A stretch of 24,122 nucleotides of DNA from positions 1-24,122 of IMG/VR virus record IMGVR_UViG_3300012208_000120, one strand, 5' to 3'. This stretch comes from a virus. This document shows, piece after piece, positions 1-8,215 of this stretch; the stretch's first letter is position 1; every line of letters begins with the position of its first letter. Below the pieces are notes generated by a model. That model had not been told where the DNA came from. It searched no databases and saw only the letters and a list, made by a program, of their open reading frames with translations. The position numbers and the translations under genes were made by a program.

Positions 1-497
1 CTCTGGACATCCTCGACAAGTGGTACGCCGACCGCCGCAAAGAATGGCGTGACATATCGGTAGATGTAACCGGCCGTATCCAGGTCATGATCCATCGCAA
101 CGCCTCGCACCTAGCGTGGCTGATGAGTGGAGCAGACGTGGTACCGAACGCCGAGGCGGCCAAGGTGCCTATCCAAGTGGACTGCGACGAAGACATCATC
201 GAGCGGGCCATAGCGTTGGCCGAGTACGAGTTAGACGCTCGCGCGGCGCACCAGCCGGTTCCTGGTCGCAACGATTACGCCGTAATGGAAGGTTTGATCA
301 AGACGGTTGTCAAGAGGCATGGATCAATCGTTAGATCTAAACTGAGCCGTGAAGTGCGATCGGATAATTTTGGAGTGCAGATATTTGACAAGGCGATACA
401 ATCCCTCTTGCACGAGGGGTACATCAAGATCGGCCTACGCGAAGGCGAAACCAAGCGTGGTAGGAAGGCTCAGATCGTCTCGTGGGTCGAGGATTAA
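1..497 (+). CDS. C-terminal part of a replication protein, possibly helicase/primase-like (partial at window start)
   Basis: An open frame runs into the window from its left edge (first full codon at 3) and stops at 495-497, so only the last ~164 residues are visible; an internal ATG at 87 is not taken as the start. The visible part has a helical stretch (MIHRNASHLAWL, then DEDIIERAIALAEYELDARA) and ends in a probable winged helix (LSREVRSDNFGVQIFDKAIQSLLHEGYIKI) with a basic tail. This resembles the C-terminus of phage and plasmid helicase/primase-like proteins of the DUF3987 type, but the ATPase motifs would lie outside the window, so the function is inferred from faint resemblance and position. 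Its TAA directly abuts the ATG of the DNA polymerase gene, and GAGGA inside its last codons (489-493) would serve as that gene's ribosome binding site. It could instead be another DNA-binding replication protein. Confidence 0.55.
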   Translation, partial: LDILDKWYADRRKEWRDISVDVTGRIQVMIHRNASHLAWLMSGADVVPNAEAAKVPIQVDCDEDIIERAIALAEYELDARAAHQPVPGRNDYAVMEGLIKTVVKRHGSIVRSKLSREVRSDNFGVQIFDKAIQSLLHEGYIKIGLREGETKRGRKAQIVSWVED

Positions 498-2648
498 ATG
501 AGTCGAGAACTTCATTTCGATTACGAAACCCGAAGCCCCCTAGACCTCACTGAAGTAGGGGTTCACAAGTATTTCGCACATCCTCAAACCAAACTGCTGA
601 TGGCCGCATATGCTTTCGGCGACGGCCTGGTCAAAGTTTGGGAATGCCACAAAGGCCCAATCCCTCAGGATTTAGAGAAAGCTTTGCGCGATCCAGACAT
701 CACGAAGGTGGCCTGGAATACACACTTCGAACACACCGCTACCGACACGCAGCTTGGCATTTTCATACCGTTTGAGCAGATGAAAGATCCGTCGGTTGGC
801 GCGCGGTATCTGTCCATCCCCGGCAAGTTGGCCAACGTTGGTCGCGCGTTGGATCTGCCGCTTGAAGTCTACAAGGACGAGGAAAGCGGCGCAACGTTGC
901 GCAAGTTGTTTACCGAGCCCAGACCGTCGAAGTTCAAGAGACAGGCGGAAGACGAGAACGTCCTATTCGATATAAGCCCTGTGTACGACCCTAATCGCGA
1001 ATACATATTCAATGACCACCGGTCTCACCCCAAAGAATGGGATGAGTTCGTCGAGTATTGCCGCCAGGACGTCGTAGCCGAGCGCGCCGTCCAGAAGTGC
1101 ACAGACGTCTTCCCCTTGACCGAGACCGAGCAGAAGATGTGGTATTTGGATCAGAGGATCAACTATCGCGGCATCGCCGCCAACAAGGATTTTGCTGAGA
1201 AGTGCTTCCGGTTGGCTAAACGTAATCGAACCCATTACACAGATCAACTCAAGAAGATAACAGGTCTTGAGAATCCAAACTCCACCCCTCAAATGCTGGC
1301 GTGGGTTACGCCTAAAGGGTATCCATACGGCTCCCTCCGTAAAGAGCCCGTTCGCGCCGCGCTTTCCGACGATCAAGTCAAGATGACGCCCGACTGCCGA
1401 AAGGCGTTGGATATTCTCAAATATTCCAAGAAAACTTCCTACACAAAATTACAAGCCATCAGCGAGGGCTTGAGCGCCGACGGCCGGCTGCGCGATCAGT
1501 TTCTGTTCTACGGCTCTCCCCGCGCGGGACGATGGGCGGGCCAGGATGTGCAGTTTCAGAACATGGCGCGCCCGATCAAGAGCATCGAAAAGAAGGGCGG
1601 GCTCGATAAAGCCATCAAGTTAATCTTCGCGGAAGACTACGACGGCATCGCTACAGCGTTCCCAAGCGACCCAATCATCGACGTTATGACGTCGTGCATT
1701 CGGTCTTCGTTCGTCGCGGAAAAGGGAAAGCGATTGGATGTGAGCGATCTGAACGCGATCGAAAACCGCGTGCTCGGGTGGGTTGCCGGGGAGCAAGCAA
1801 TCCTAGACGTGTTCTCTGCAGGCAAGTGCCCGTATATAGATTTTGCGTCATTCTGGTTCAACATCCCGTACGAGGTGTTGTTCGCGGCGTACGAGAACGG
1901 AGATCCAGACGCCAAGTTCAAACGGCAGATTTCCAAGCCGGCCGTACTCGGCTGCGGGTATAGGCAAGCTGGCGGCGACTGGGGCACCAACAAGTACGGC
2001 GATCGCGTTAAGACTGGTCTGTGGAAGTACGCAGAAGATATGTTCTGCCCGATGACCAAAGATCAGGCGCACGAGGCCGTGCACATATTTCGGTCCAGGT
2101 TCAAGAAGGTGGTCAGTTTCTGGTATGACGTAGAGCGTGCGGCCATCCGCTGCATCAAGATGGGCTCCACCGAATGGCTAGGGCCCACCAAGTTGGTATG
2201 GTGCGATCGCAGGAAACGCAAGAACGGCACATTCATTTTCAGGATCCACCTGCCGTCCGGCAGATGCTTGCACTACCTGAACGTCGGGGTTGAAGAGCGC
2301 GAGCAGAAGGGCCGCGATGGGACGACCTACGTCAAGGACACAATATTCTATGACGGCATTGATCAGACCACGAAGATGTGGACTCAGATCACCACGCACG
2401 GAGGGAAGCTCACAGAAAATATCGTACAGGCAATCGCCAGGGATCTGTTGGTGGTTGGCATGTTGCGGGCCGATGAACTTGGCTTGAATATTGTTGCTCA
2501 CGTTCACGACGAGATCGTCTGTGAGCACCCAGAAGACGGGAGTATGGGTCTGGAAGATTTGGTATGGTGCATGTCGCAGCCAGTTGATTGGGCCCCAGGA
2601 TTGCCCTTGACAGCGAACGGCTGGTCAGGGTACTATTATAAGAAGTGA
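498..2648 (+). CDS. Family A DNA polymerase with 3'-5' exonuclease (phage type)
   Basis: This 716-aa protein replicates the phage genome. The N-terminal DEDD-type proofreading exonuclease shows Exo I as FDYETRS (D8, E10), Exo II around WNTHFEHT (residues 73-80) and Exo III as YCRQD (D191). There is no 5'-3' exonuclease domain, as in other stand-alone phage polymerases. The palm and fingers follow: motif A has D417 and E422 in DLNAIENR, motif B has R476, K480 and Y488 in RQISKPAVLGCGY, and motif C is VHDE (H670, D671, E672). By alignment to E. coli Pol I, L484 sits where Pol I has Phe762, the residue that contacts the dNTP sugar; this is seen by eye only. The ATG directly follows the previous stop. 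The next gene starts 10 nt after the TGA, and the group polymerase, annealing protein, helicase and nuclease forms a replication/recombination operon. The family call is near certain. Confidence 0.96.
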   Translation: MSRELHFDYETRSPLDLTEVGVHKYFAHPQTKLLMAAYAFGDGLVKVWECHKGPIPQDLEKALRDPDITKVAWNTHFEHTATDTQLGIFIPFEQMKDPSVGARYLSIPGKLANVGRALDLPLEVYKDEESGATLRKLFTEPRPSKFKRQAEDENVLFDISPVYDPNREYIFNDHRSHPKEWDEFVEYCRQDVVAERAVQKCTDVFPLTETEQKMWYLDQRINYRGIAANKDFAEKCFRLAKRNRTHYTDQLKKITGLENPNSTPQMLAWVTPKGYPYGSLRKEPVRAALSDDQVKMTPDCRKALDILKYSKKTSYTKLQAISEGLSADGRLRDQFLFYGSPRAGRWAGQDVQFQNMARPIKSIEKKGGLDKAIKLIFAEDYDGIATAFPSDPIIDVMTSCIRSSFVAEKGKRLDVSDLNAIENRVLGWVAGEQAILDVFSAGKCPYIDFASFWFNIPYEVLFAAYENGDPDAKFKRQISKPAVLGCGYRQAGGDWGTNKYGDRVKTGLWKYAEDMFCPMTKDQAHEAVHIFRSRFKKVVSFWYDVERAAIRCIKMGSTEWLGPTKLVWCDRRKRKNGTFIFRIHLPSGRCLHYLNVGVEEREQKGRDGTTYVKDTIFYDGIDQTTKMWTQITTHGGKLTENIVQAIARDLLVVGMLRADELGLNIVAHVHDEIVCEHPEDGSMGLEDLVWCMSQPVDWAPGLPLTANGWSGYYYKK

Positions 2649-2658
2649 GGAGAACACA

Positions 2659-3597
2659 TTGGCACACCTAGAATCATTAGTCGTAACCGGTGATTTGATT
2701 CTGCTAGACGCGGAGCAGCGGACACAGTTCTATATCCAGGTCTGTGAAGCCCACGGGCTAAACCCCCGCACCCGGCCTCTGCAGTACTTTGAGCAGATTG
2801 ATCGCAACGGGAAGCGTAACTTGATCTTGTACGCGTTGCGCGGCGCCTCCGCGCAGTTCAGCAAGCTACATCACCTAAGTTCCTCAATCGTCAATCAGAA
2901 CCCAACGTTCGAGCGCGATATCGCCGTATTCGAGGCCACCATCAAGAGTCCAGACGGACGCACCGAAACCGCGTCCGGCGTGACGTCCTTGAAGGGATTG
3001 AGTGGCAAGGAATACGCCGACGCCATCATGGCCGCGCAGACGAAAGCCAAGCGGCGCGCGATCCTGGACTTCGTCGGTTCTGGCATGCTAGACGAATCCG
3101 AAGTAGAAGGCATGCGGGGATCCGTGGTCGAGGTCACCGACGCCGACCTTGCGGGTTACGTGCCTATTCCTGCGGTCCCAGTAGTGGTCGCCCCGGCCCC
3201 GTCTGTGGAAGTGGTTCTTGCACCGCTGCCCCCTACGTCTACCGCCCCTATAACATTTACAGAATACGGCAGGACGTTTGAGGCCGCTGTGCCCCCGCCG
3301 TTCGAGCCGCCCCCGCTGCCTCCCCCGTTTGTTCTAGAGGCCCCGCCATCAAAAGACGAGATGGAAAAGATCTTCGCGCGCCTAGGAATATACAGGCGCG
3401 ATGTGCTCCAGCGCGGCGGCATGCGCCCATCTAAGGGTTTCGGCATTGCGGCCAAGTGGGAAAAGTACGTGCGCAAGTACGCGCCGAATAAGACCATCGA
3501 GGAATACAAAATGCTGTTGGGGGACCTCGACGTTGTGCTTAAGAATCAAGGTGATGCCGCCGTCGTTAACGCGATCGAAAAGGAAATCAGTGCTTAA
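2659..3597 (+). CDS. Putative single-strand DNA annealing protein (RecT/Rad52-like)
   Basis: The 312-aa protein starts at TTG 2659, chosen because GAGGAG at 2647-2652 lies 6 nt upstream and no better start exists. The first ~155 residues are the conserved part: HGLNPRTRPLQYFE (32-45), LILYALRGASAQFSKLHHLS (55-74) and TKAKRRAILDFVGSGMLDES (128-147). This pattern (short basic beta segments, then a helix with TKAKRR and G-x-GMLDE) is what I know from phage annealing proteins annotated as RecT- or Rad52-like, which pair complementary single strands during recombination and end-joining. A proline-rich linker (about 165-235) leads to a separate C-terminal domain (about 235-312) of unknown role. It sits between the polymerase and a UvrD-like helicase plus RecB/Cas4-like nuclease, which supports a recombination role. 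The exact family is unproven; a general ssDNA-binding protein is the alternative. Confidence 0.7.
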   Translation: MAHLESLVVTGDLILLDAEQRTQFYIQVCEAHGLNPRTRPLQYFEQIDRNGKRNLILYALRGASAQFSKLHHLSSSIVNQNPTFERDIAVFEATIKSPDGRTETASGVTSLKGLSGKEYADAIMAAQTKAKRRAILDFVGSGMLDESEVEGMRGSVVEVTDADLAGYVPIPAVPVVVAPAPSVEVVLAPLPPTSTAPITFTEYGRTFEAAVPPPFEPPPLPPPFVLEAPPSKDEMEKIFARLGIYRRDVLQRGGMRPSKGFGIAAKWEKYVRKYAPNKTIEEYKMLLGDLDVVLKNQGDAAVVNAIEKEISA

Positions 3598-5452
3598 TCC
3601 CGAGCAAATGCAGGCAGTCAACGCCAGGGGTGGTTATTGGGTTTGTCAAGCCGGCCCCGGCAGCGGCAAGACGCGCACGCTAGTCGAGCGCGTTCACTCC
3701 TTGCTTAGAGAGGGTTACCCGCCAGAGAACATCCTGGCCCTAACCTTCACGCGCGAGGCCGCAGCCGAAATGGCACGCCGCGCCAAGCTTCCGGAGGATC
3801 AGAAGATATTCCGGACGTTCCACAGCCTGTGCCTTGAACTCATCCACCGAGAGCGCGAGAAACTTCCGTTCGTGCTACACAATGCGCCGCCGGAGCCCGG
3901 GCAGCAGCGTAAACTGCTGTATACGTTGTGCCGCGAGAATAGACTTGACTTTAAACAATTGGTAGGGTATATTTCTCTTATGAAGCGTACCGCCAAGACA
4001 CCCGACCAGGCAATGGAAGAAGCCCTAGGGGCTGTCGGGCTGCACCTGGCAGTGGCGTACAAGTATTACGAAGCGCGCAGCCGCGAAGAGGGCTGGCTCG
4101 ACTTCGATGGAATGCTCATCGAGAGCGTCAACATCCTCCAGAACAACGCAGACGTACTGGCCCGCTGGCAGTATCAGTTCGTGCTGGTCGACGAGGCTCA
4201 GGATACCGACGACATTCAGTGGAAGTTGGTCGAACTACTATCCAAGGAGAACAAAAATGTATTCGCTGTTGGGGACGAAGAGCAACTCATCTACGCTTGG
4301 CGGGGAGCAAAGCCCGACGGACTTTCTAACTTTGCTACGCGTTTTCCTGGCTGCCGAACCATCTATCTTTTCCGCAATTATCGTTCTACTAGGCAGATCG
4401 TGGACTTTTGCAAGAAATTCGCTCCGAAGAAAAGCGAACTTATCGACCGTATGGTATCTGAAGTCGGCGATGGACCAGATCCGATTGTACGCCGGTATTG
4501 GTCCGACTCCGACGAAGCTGCAAAAATTCTTGGCTCCATCCTGGACCCCGAACACACCGCAATTCTCACGCGCACGAACCGTCAGCTCGCGCGCTTCGAG
4601 AATGCGTGCATTGATCGGGGAATTAAGTATAACCTGTTGGGGAAGTCTGGATTTTGGACACAGCCCGAAGTCAAGTACCTTCTGGGATACACAAAAGCGG
4701 TTGACTTTCCCAATGACGCAGCAGTTAAATCAATTATCCAATCACCGTACCAAGTTACGAAATACCTCAAAAAGCGCGATCTTATCTGCGCCCTACAATC
4801 TAAAGCCAAGCGAGAACTAGAGGCCACTGGCACCGCACCGCCGTTCATCAAGCTGATGGCGGACCCCGAGGTCTTGGCGGAATTCAATCAATCACAGCGA
4901 GACAACATTCAGAAGGCCGCAGCATTCATCAAGTCATTCAGGCAGCCAAGCATGAAGCCCGTAGATGCGCTGAGAATGATTCTTGACCACGCGGACGTCG
5001 AAGCCTATTACGAAAACGAAGAGGAGAGCGATGGAGACAACGACGCCAAAGAAAACATCGGAGAGCTATCTAAGGTCGCAGCTAGGTATAACACAATTCC
5101 CGAGTTCCTGGACCACGCCCGACGGGCGATCGCAGCTTCTAGGCGATCACGAAGTTTGCGACTTACTTTGTCGACCGTTCACCAAGCCAAAGGAAAAGAA
5201 TGGGATGTTGTTTATGTTGCGGGAGTTTCTAAGGATCTACTACCTCACAAGCGAGGGGACATTCACGAAGAGCGCAGAATAATGTGGGTCGCGCTCACCC
5301 GTGCAGCCAAGCAACTCACGGTGACATTCCACGGCACTATGTCCGAGTTTCTTGAAGGGCACTGGACCGAGGACAAGCAGAAAGTGCTGGACGCAGAACC
5401 GGTTTCTGGATTCAAAGGGCAGCCTGGGCTGTTTGAAGGGATGATGGCATAA
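3590..5452 (+). CDS. SF1A UvrD/Rep/PcrA-type DNA helicase
   Basis: This is a 620-aa ATP-dependent 3'-5' helicase. I start it at GTG 3590 (VLNPEQMQAV): the Q-motif follows at once, AAGGAA (3580-3585) is a suitable ribosome binding site, and it overlaps the previous gene by 8 nt. A longer frame from 3401 only adds residues that read as the shadow of the annealing protein. Motifs in order: Q6; Walker A AGPGSGKT (K27, T28); motif Ia LTFTREAA (51-58); motif II DEAQD (201-205); motif III VGDEEQLIYAWRGA (227-240); motif IV FRNYRST (261-267); motif V TVHQAKGKEW (529-538); motif VI WVALTRAAK with R571. All core motifs are present, so it should be active. The C-terminus carries QPGLF (611-615), which fits the bacterial sliding-clamp-binding pattern QxxLF. 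It is translationally coupled on both sides. Confidence 0.95.
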   Translation: MLNPEQMQAVNARGGYWVCQAGPGSGKTRTLVERVHSLLREGYPPENILALTFTREAAAEMARRAKLPEDQKIFRTFHSLCLELIHREREKLPFVLHNAPPEPGQQRKLLYTLCRENRLDFKQLVGYISLMKRTAKTPDQAMEEALGAVGLHLAVAYKYYEARSREEGWLDFDGMLIESVNILQNNADVLARWQYQFVLVDEAQDTDDIQWKLVELLSKENKNVFAVGDEEQLIYAWRGAKPDGLSNFATRFPGCRTIYLFRNYRSTRQIVDFCKKFAPKKSELIDRMVSEVGDGPDPIVRRYWSDSDEAAKILGSILDPEHTAILTRTNRQLARFENACIDRGIKYNLLGKSGFWTQPEVKYLLGYTKAVDFPNDAAVKSIIQSPYQVTKYLKKRDLICALQSKAKRELEATGTAPPFIKLMADPEVLAEFNQSQRDNIQKAAAFIKSFRQPSMKPVDALRMILDHADVEAYYENEEESDGDNDAKENIGELSKVAARYNTIPEFLDHARRAIAASRRSRSLRLTLSTVHQAKGKEWDVVYVAGVSKDLLPHKRGDIHEERRIMWVALTRAAKQLTVTFHGTMSEFLEGHWTEDKQKVLDAEPVSGFKGQPGLFEGMMA

Positions 5453-6672
5453 TGGCAATCCTCTACATCGATTCCGACGGCAATGAACGCAACCGACACT
5501 CTTATAGTGCCGGCCTAGAGTTCGACCATTGTCCCTACAAATATTGGCTGCATCGTGTCATGGGCTGGAGGGAGAAAGACTCCAAAGCGGCGCTCCTGTT
5601 CGGCCGCGCGCTCGAAGACGCGGTGCAGTTCCACCACGAAGTCAAAGGTCGCGCGGGTGCAGGCGAGGAGGAATTCGCGCGCCTATGGACTAGCGCGCGC
5701 GAGAAGCCCCTGGTCTACACCAAGAAAGAGATCAATTGGGAAAGCCTTATGCGCGCCGGTCGCGAAATGATGCGCCTATACGCTGTTCGTCAACCGTCCC
5801 TGCCGATCCCTCTGGATACCGTCTTCCAACGTCAGTTCACCAAAGAAGTTTTCCCCGGCGACCCTAAGTACGGTGGTATCGAGTTCTTTGCCAAGCTCGA
5901 CATGATCTGCCACGTTGACCCCAATCATCCGGCGTTGCCGAAACTTGAGTGGAAGCCAGAAGATGGCATCTATAGGAAAGTCATCGTCGACATGAAGACG
6001 AGCGGCATAGATTTAGACGATTCAATAGGAATCGTCGCACATGATCTGCAGTTACGGCAGTATGCTTGGGTGCTCAGCGAGAAGGACAAATGGACAGACG
6101 TCGCCTTCCTGTGGTTCAAGAAATGCGGCCACGGTCTCAAGAAGGGTTACAGCGTAACACTGCTGGTGGATACGATGCACTTTCCCGCGGGTGCCGAGGC
6201 TGTGGTTGCGTGCGTCGACGATGAGGCTGGTGGGGTGTACCTTGTTGGCAACGACCTGATGATTGAAGAGATGCGAAAGGCCCAGGGTTTCCGCGAGGGC
6301 ACCACCAATCTGGATACCACTAAAGTCGCCAAAGAGCGGGCGGCGCGTTGGGTCCAAGAGAACGCCGTATTTGTTAAGCGAGAAGACATCACTAGGCAGC
6401 GTTTGCAGTTCAGCGCGGCGCGCGTGAGTCCAGAGAGCGCCAAGGACGCCGGTGCCATAGCAGCAGATCAGATCGTACGGATCGTCAACGCGTGGGAGTC
6501 GAATCGGTGGACCAACACCTTCGGAGTGCGGTTCCCGCACGACGATCGGGGCGACGGATACTTCAGGGCTTTCGTCTTACGCGACAGTGTGTTTCGTGAC
6601 AGCATGTTTGAGCAGAAAGCAGAAGAAGATTTGAGTGACTATTTTGACGAGCCTGAGGAGGCCACTGAATGA
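5452..6672 (+). CDS. RecB/Cas4-like PD-(D/E)XK nuclease
   Basis: The 406-aa protein starts at ATG 5452, sharing one base with the helicase stop (TAATG). The N-terminus reads SYSAGLEFDHCPYKYWLHRV (18-37), the S-x-x-x-L-x-x-x-x-x-CP-x-x-Y entry typical of RecB-family nucleases, followed by LLFGRALEDAVQFHHE (48-63). The catalytic core is D150 in FFAKLDMIC, D180 and K182 in VIVDMKTS, and the downstream Q200 and Y204 in LQLRQYAW. Such nucleases resect or trim DNA ends and often pair with a helicase. Only C27 belongs to an obvious motif, and I see no four-cysteine set for the Fe-S cluster found in many Cas4/AddB proteins. The C-terminal third (about 300-406) has no recognised motif and ends acidic (DEPEEATE). 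With the SSAP and helicase it forms a plausible phage recombination module. Confidence 0.88.
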   Translation: MAILYIDSDGNERNRHSYSAGLEFDHCPYKYWLHRVMGWREKDSKAALLFGRALEDAVQFHHEVKGRAGAGEEEFARLWTSAREKPLVYTKKEINWESLMRAGREMMRLYAVRQPSLPIPLDTVFQRQFTKEVFPGDPKYGGIEFFAKLDMICHVDPNHPALPKLEWKPEDGIYRKVIVDMKTSGIDLDDSIGIVAHDLQLRQYAWVLSEKDKWTDVAFLWFKKCGHGLKKGYSVTLLVDTMHFPAGAEAVVACVDDEAGGVYLVGNDLMIEEMRKAQGFREGTTNLDTTKVAKERAARWVQENAVFVKREDITRQRLQFSAARVSPESAKDAGAIAADQIVRIVNAWESNRWTNTFGVRFPHDDRGDGYFRAFVLRDSVFRDSMFEQKAEEDLSDYFDEPEEATE

Positions 6673-7271
6673 AGCTATTTCGTTGTTCGAGTCCAGATTG
6701 TCCGCACAGCATATCGTTGCCGGAGGAAAGTATCAGCAAGGAGTTCATTTTCCTATGCTATGAATGTGTTGTCGCCGAAGAGGACGTACACTTTCAGGAT
6801 CACTCTTTTGATCCGAATTTAAATGGTAGTCGCGAGCCGGACGGCACCGGCCACGTAAACGTATACAAAAATCGCAAGAAGCGCGGGCTCTTTGCGGAAG
6901 TTTCTAAATTCGTAGATCTAGGATCAAATTTATCAAATAGACCTAAGAACGAGCCCATAGGATTTCAGATCAAGAAGATCAGGCGAGAAGAGCGTAGCAT
7001 GCCGGATTGGGCCAAATCCGATACGGGCGTTCAAAAAATTCTTCTAACGGCGTTCCCTAAGCTTCATGAGAAACCGTTGCAGCGAAAGCGTGCTGGAAGG
7101 TGGGCGCAGGTGATTCAATTATACTTCCGCCAGGGGTGGACATTCTCCGAGGTCGCGGATGAACTGAACGAGAAGCCAAGATCCATCGAGATGGTAATTC
7201 GTGGTATTACCTGGACTTCTAAAGGAATGCGCGCCGACGGACGGGGTCCACGACGTAACCAGCAGGTTTAA
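6669..7271 (+). CDS. Zinc-ribbon / sigma-like helix-turn-helix DNA-binding protein
   Basis: This 200-aa protein overlaps the nuclease gene by 4 nt (ATGA) and has a strong ribosome binding site, GAGGAG at 6655-6660. The N-terminus holds a probable zinc site, C6-x4-C11 and C30-x2-C33 (FRCSSPDC, FLCYEC). The middle (about 45-110) is polar and basic. The C-terminal part, RAGRWAQVIQLYFRQGWTFS then EVADELNEKPRSIEMVIRGI (141-180), looks like a helix-turn-helix of the sigma-70 region 4 or RinA/ArpU kind, which in phages often controls late transcription. That function is inferred; a role as a packaging or replication accessory factor is possible. Its last codons contain the first copy of a 28-nt element that ends in the ribosome binding site of the next gene, so the two genes may be coupled through it. 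No close family is recognised. Confidence 0.72.
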   Translation: MKLFRCSSPDCPHSISLPEESISKEFIFLCYECVVAEEDVHFQDHSFDPNLNGSREPDGTGHVNVYKNRKKRGLFAEVSKFVDLGSNLSNRPKNEPIGFQIKKIRREERSMPDWAKSDTGVQKILLTAFPKLHEKPLQRKRAGRWAQVIQLYFRQGWTFSEVADELNEKPRSIEMVIRGITWTSKGMRADGRGPRRNQQV

Positions 7272-7276
7272 CGGAG
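7249..7276 (+). repeat. 28-nt start-associated element, copy 1
   Basis: The sequence CACGACGTAACC, then AGCA, then GGTTTAACGGAG matches 8739-8766 at 26 of 28 positions. Here it encodes the last residues and stop codon of the preceding protein (RRNQQV, TAA), and its end GGAG is the ribosome binding site for ATG 7282. AACC and GGTT flank a 4-nt spacer and could form a short hairpin just before the binding site. Confidence 0.8.
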
Positions 7277-7281
7277 AGCCC

Positions 7282-7725
7282 ATGGCAAAAGAAGTTCTAA
7301 CACATACGTGTTACTCCATAGAACGCGGCGAGCCCAAACCTAAGGTTTGTGCGTGTCGGAAGCGTGTGTCCAGGTTGGTAGCCAAAGTGATGGTAGTAGA
7401 CGGTTTGGCGGAATATGTTCTCAAATACGACAAGCAAAGCGTCTACCACAGTCCTAATGAGATTTGCATAATAGAGCGCAAGAAATCAACTCCGCGCGCC
7501 GCTACGATCGAGAGGGCGCATATTGAGCGCGCGTATGTGGCCGGGGATTTGCAAGAGCAAGAGCGCATCAAAGTGTACGGCGAAATGCAGCGAGAGTTTT
7601 TTGCGTCCATTACGAGGCTATACGACAACGATGAGTGGGTGGTGGCTGAGAAGAAGTACCGCGGTCGCTATTTGTCCATAGTGGATGGCGGCGATTTGAT
7701 TAGGCCGATTGAGGAGAGAAAATGA
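7282..7725 (+). CDS. Hypothetical protein with a short cysteine cluster
   Basis: I start this 147-aa protein at ATG 7282 because GGAG at 7273-7276 precedes it; the frame is open back to 7201, but that part overlaps the previous gene and has no ribosome binding site. The N-terminus carries C11 and then VCACRKRVSR (C23, C25), a possible partial metal site followed by a basic stretch. The centre is helical and charged (IERAHIERAYVAGDLQEQER), and the C-terminus is beta-like (EWVVAEKKYRGRYLSIVDGG). I do not recognise a family. It overlaps the next gene by 4 nt (ATGA), so it is probably translated with it. Confidence 0.75.
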   Translation: MAKEVLTHTCYSIERGEPKPKVCACRKRVSRLVAKVMVVDGLAEYVLKYDKQSVYHSPNEICIIERKKSTPRAATIERAHIERAYVAGDLQEQERIKVYGEMQREFFASITRLYDNDEWVVAEKKYRGRYLSIVDGGDLIRPIEERK

Positions 7726-8069
7726 TCAAGATCAATATGCTCTCGAAAGAGCAGCAAGCAGCCAACGAATTGATGTTCAAGTTTCAGAAGGCCTTCCGCG
7801 AGCGGTCGTTCGCCGGCCGCAACGCTGAGCTCGGCAAAATGATGGATTGCCCTGTGTGTGGGTTTCGCCACCGCGCGGCTCTGTCGCAGTGCCACAAGCG
7901 CGGCGAGGTCACCTACGCTAACAGGCCTGGAACGCCCGAAGGTGAGAAGGACCCGATGATCGCAGAAACAAAGCATGCGCACGGTACAGCGAATCCGTAT
8001 TGGAGAGCAAAGCCCGGGAAGATGTTTTGGATCCCTGAACTAAAGAAGTTCATGACAATCACGAGGTAG
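7722..8069 (+). CDS. Small hypothetical protein with a CxxC motif
   Basis: This 115-aa protein overlaps the preceding stop by 4 nt and has GAGGAGA (7711-7717) as a strong ribosome binding site. A helical N-terminus (SKEQQAANELMFKFQKAFRE) is followed by MDCPVCGFRHRAALSQCHKR, with two cysteines as CPVC and a third with histidine as CH, which looks like a zinc-knuckle or zinc-ribbon site. The rest is polar with GTANPYWRAKPGKMFWIPEL. No family is recognised; a zinc-stabilised nucleic-acid or protein-binding role is only a guess from the cysteines. Confidence 0.75.
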   Translation: MIKINMLSKEQQAANELMFKFQKAFRERSFAGRNAELGKMMDCPVCGFRHRAALSQCHKRGEVTYANRPGTPEGEKDPMIAETKHAHGTANPYWRAKPGKMFWIPELKKFMTITR

Positions 8070-8071
8070 TC

Positions 8072-8215
8072 ATGTTGCAGCTTTTGTTGATGGTGATCCT
8101 CAACGTATGCTTTTGGGGACACGTATGTAAAAGGGTGATTTATGGCAAACTTCGGAAGTATTGTGGATTGGGTTCTTCGGCTCGAAGACCGGACCTTGGC
8201 CGGAAAGACCGTTAA
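8072..8215 (+). CDS. Possible 47-aa single-pass membrane peptide overlapping the endolysin gene
   Basis: ATG 8072 lies two bases after the previous stop and has GAGG at 8063-8066, 5 nt upstream. The frame gives a hydrophobic N-terminus (MLQLLLMVILNVCFWGHVC) and a strongly basic tail rich in K and R (KRVIYGKLRKY, then ARRPDLGRKDR), ending at TAA 8213-8215. It overlaps the first 74 nt of the endolysin gene in another frame. Genes on both sides are packed without gaps, so the 72-nt space before the endolysin favours a real coding start here. A short membrane peptide next to an endolysin could be a holin, antiholin or spanin-like factor, but nothing in the sequence proves this. The overlapping part could simply be a shadow of the endolysin. 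Confidence 0.42.
   Translation: MLQLLLMVILNVCFWGHVCKRVIYGKLRKYCGLGSSARRPDLGRKDR

Noticed and set aside
3401-3589. Longer N-terminus for the helicase
   Set aside because: It lies wholly inside the annealing protein gene in another frame; the Q-motif and binding site place the start at GTG 3590.
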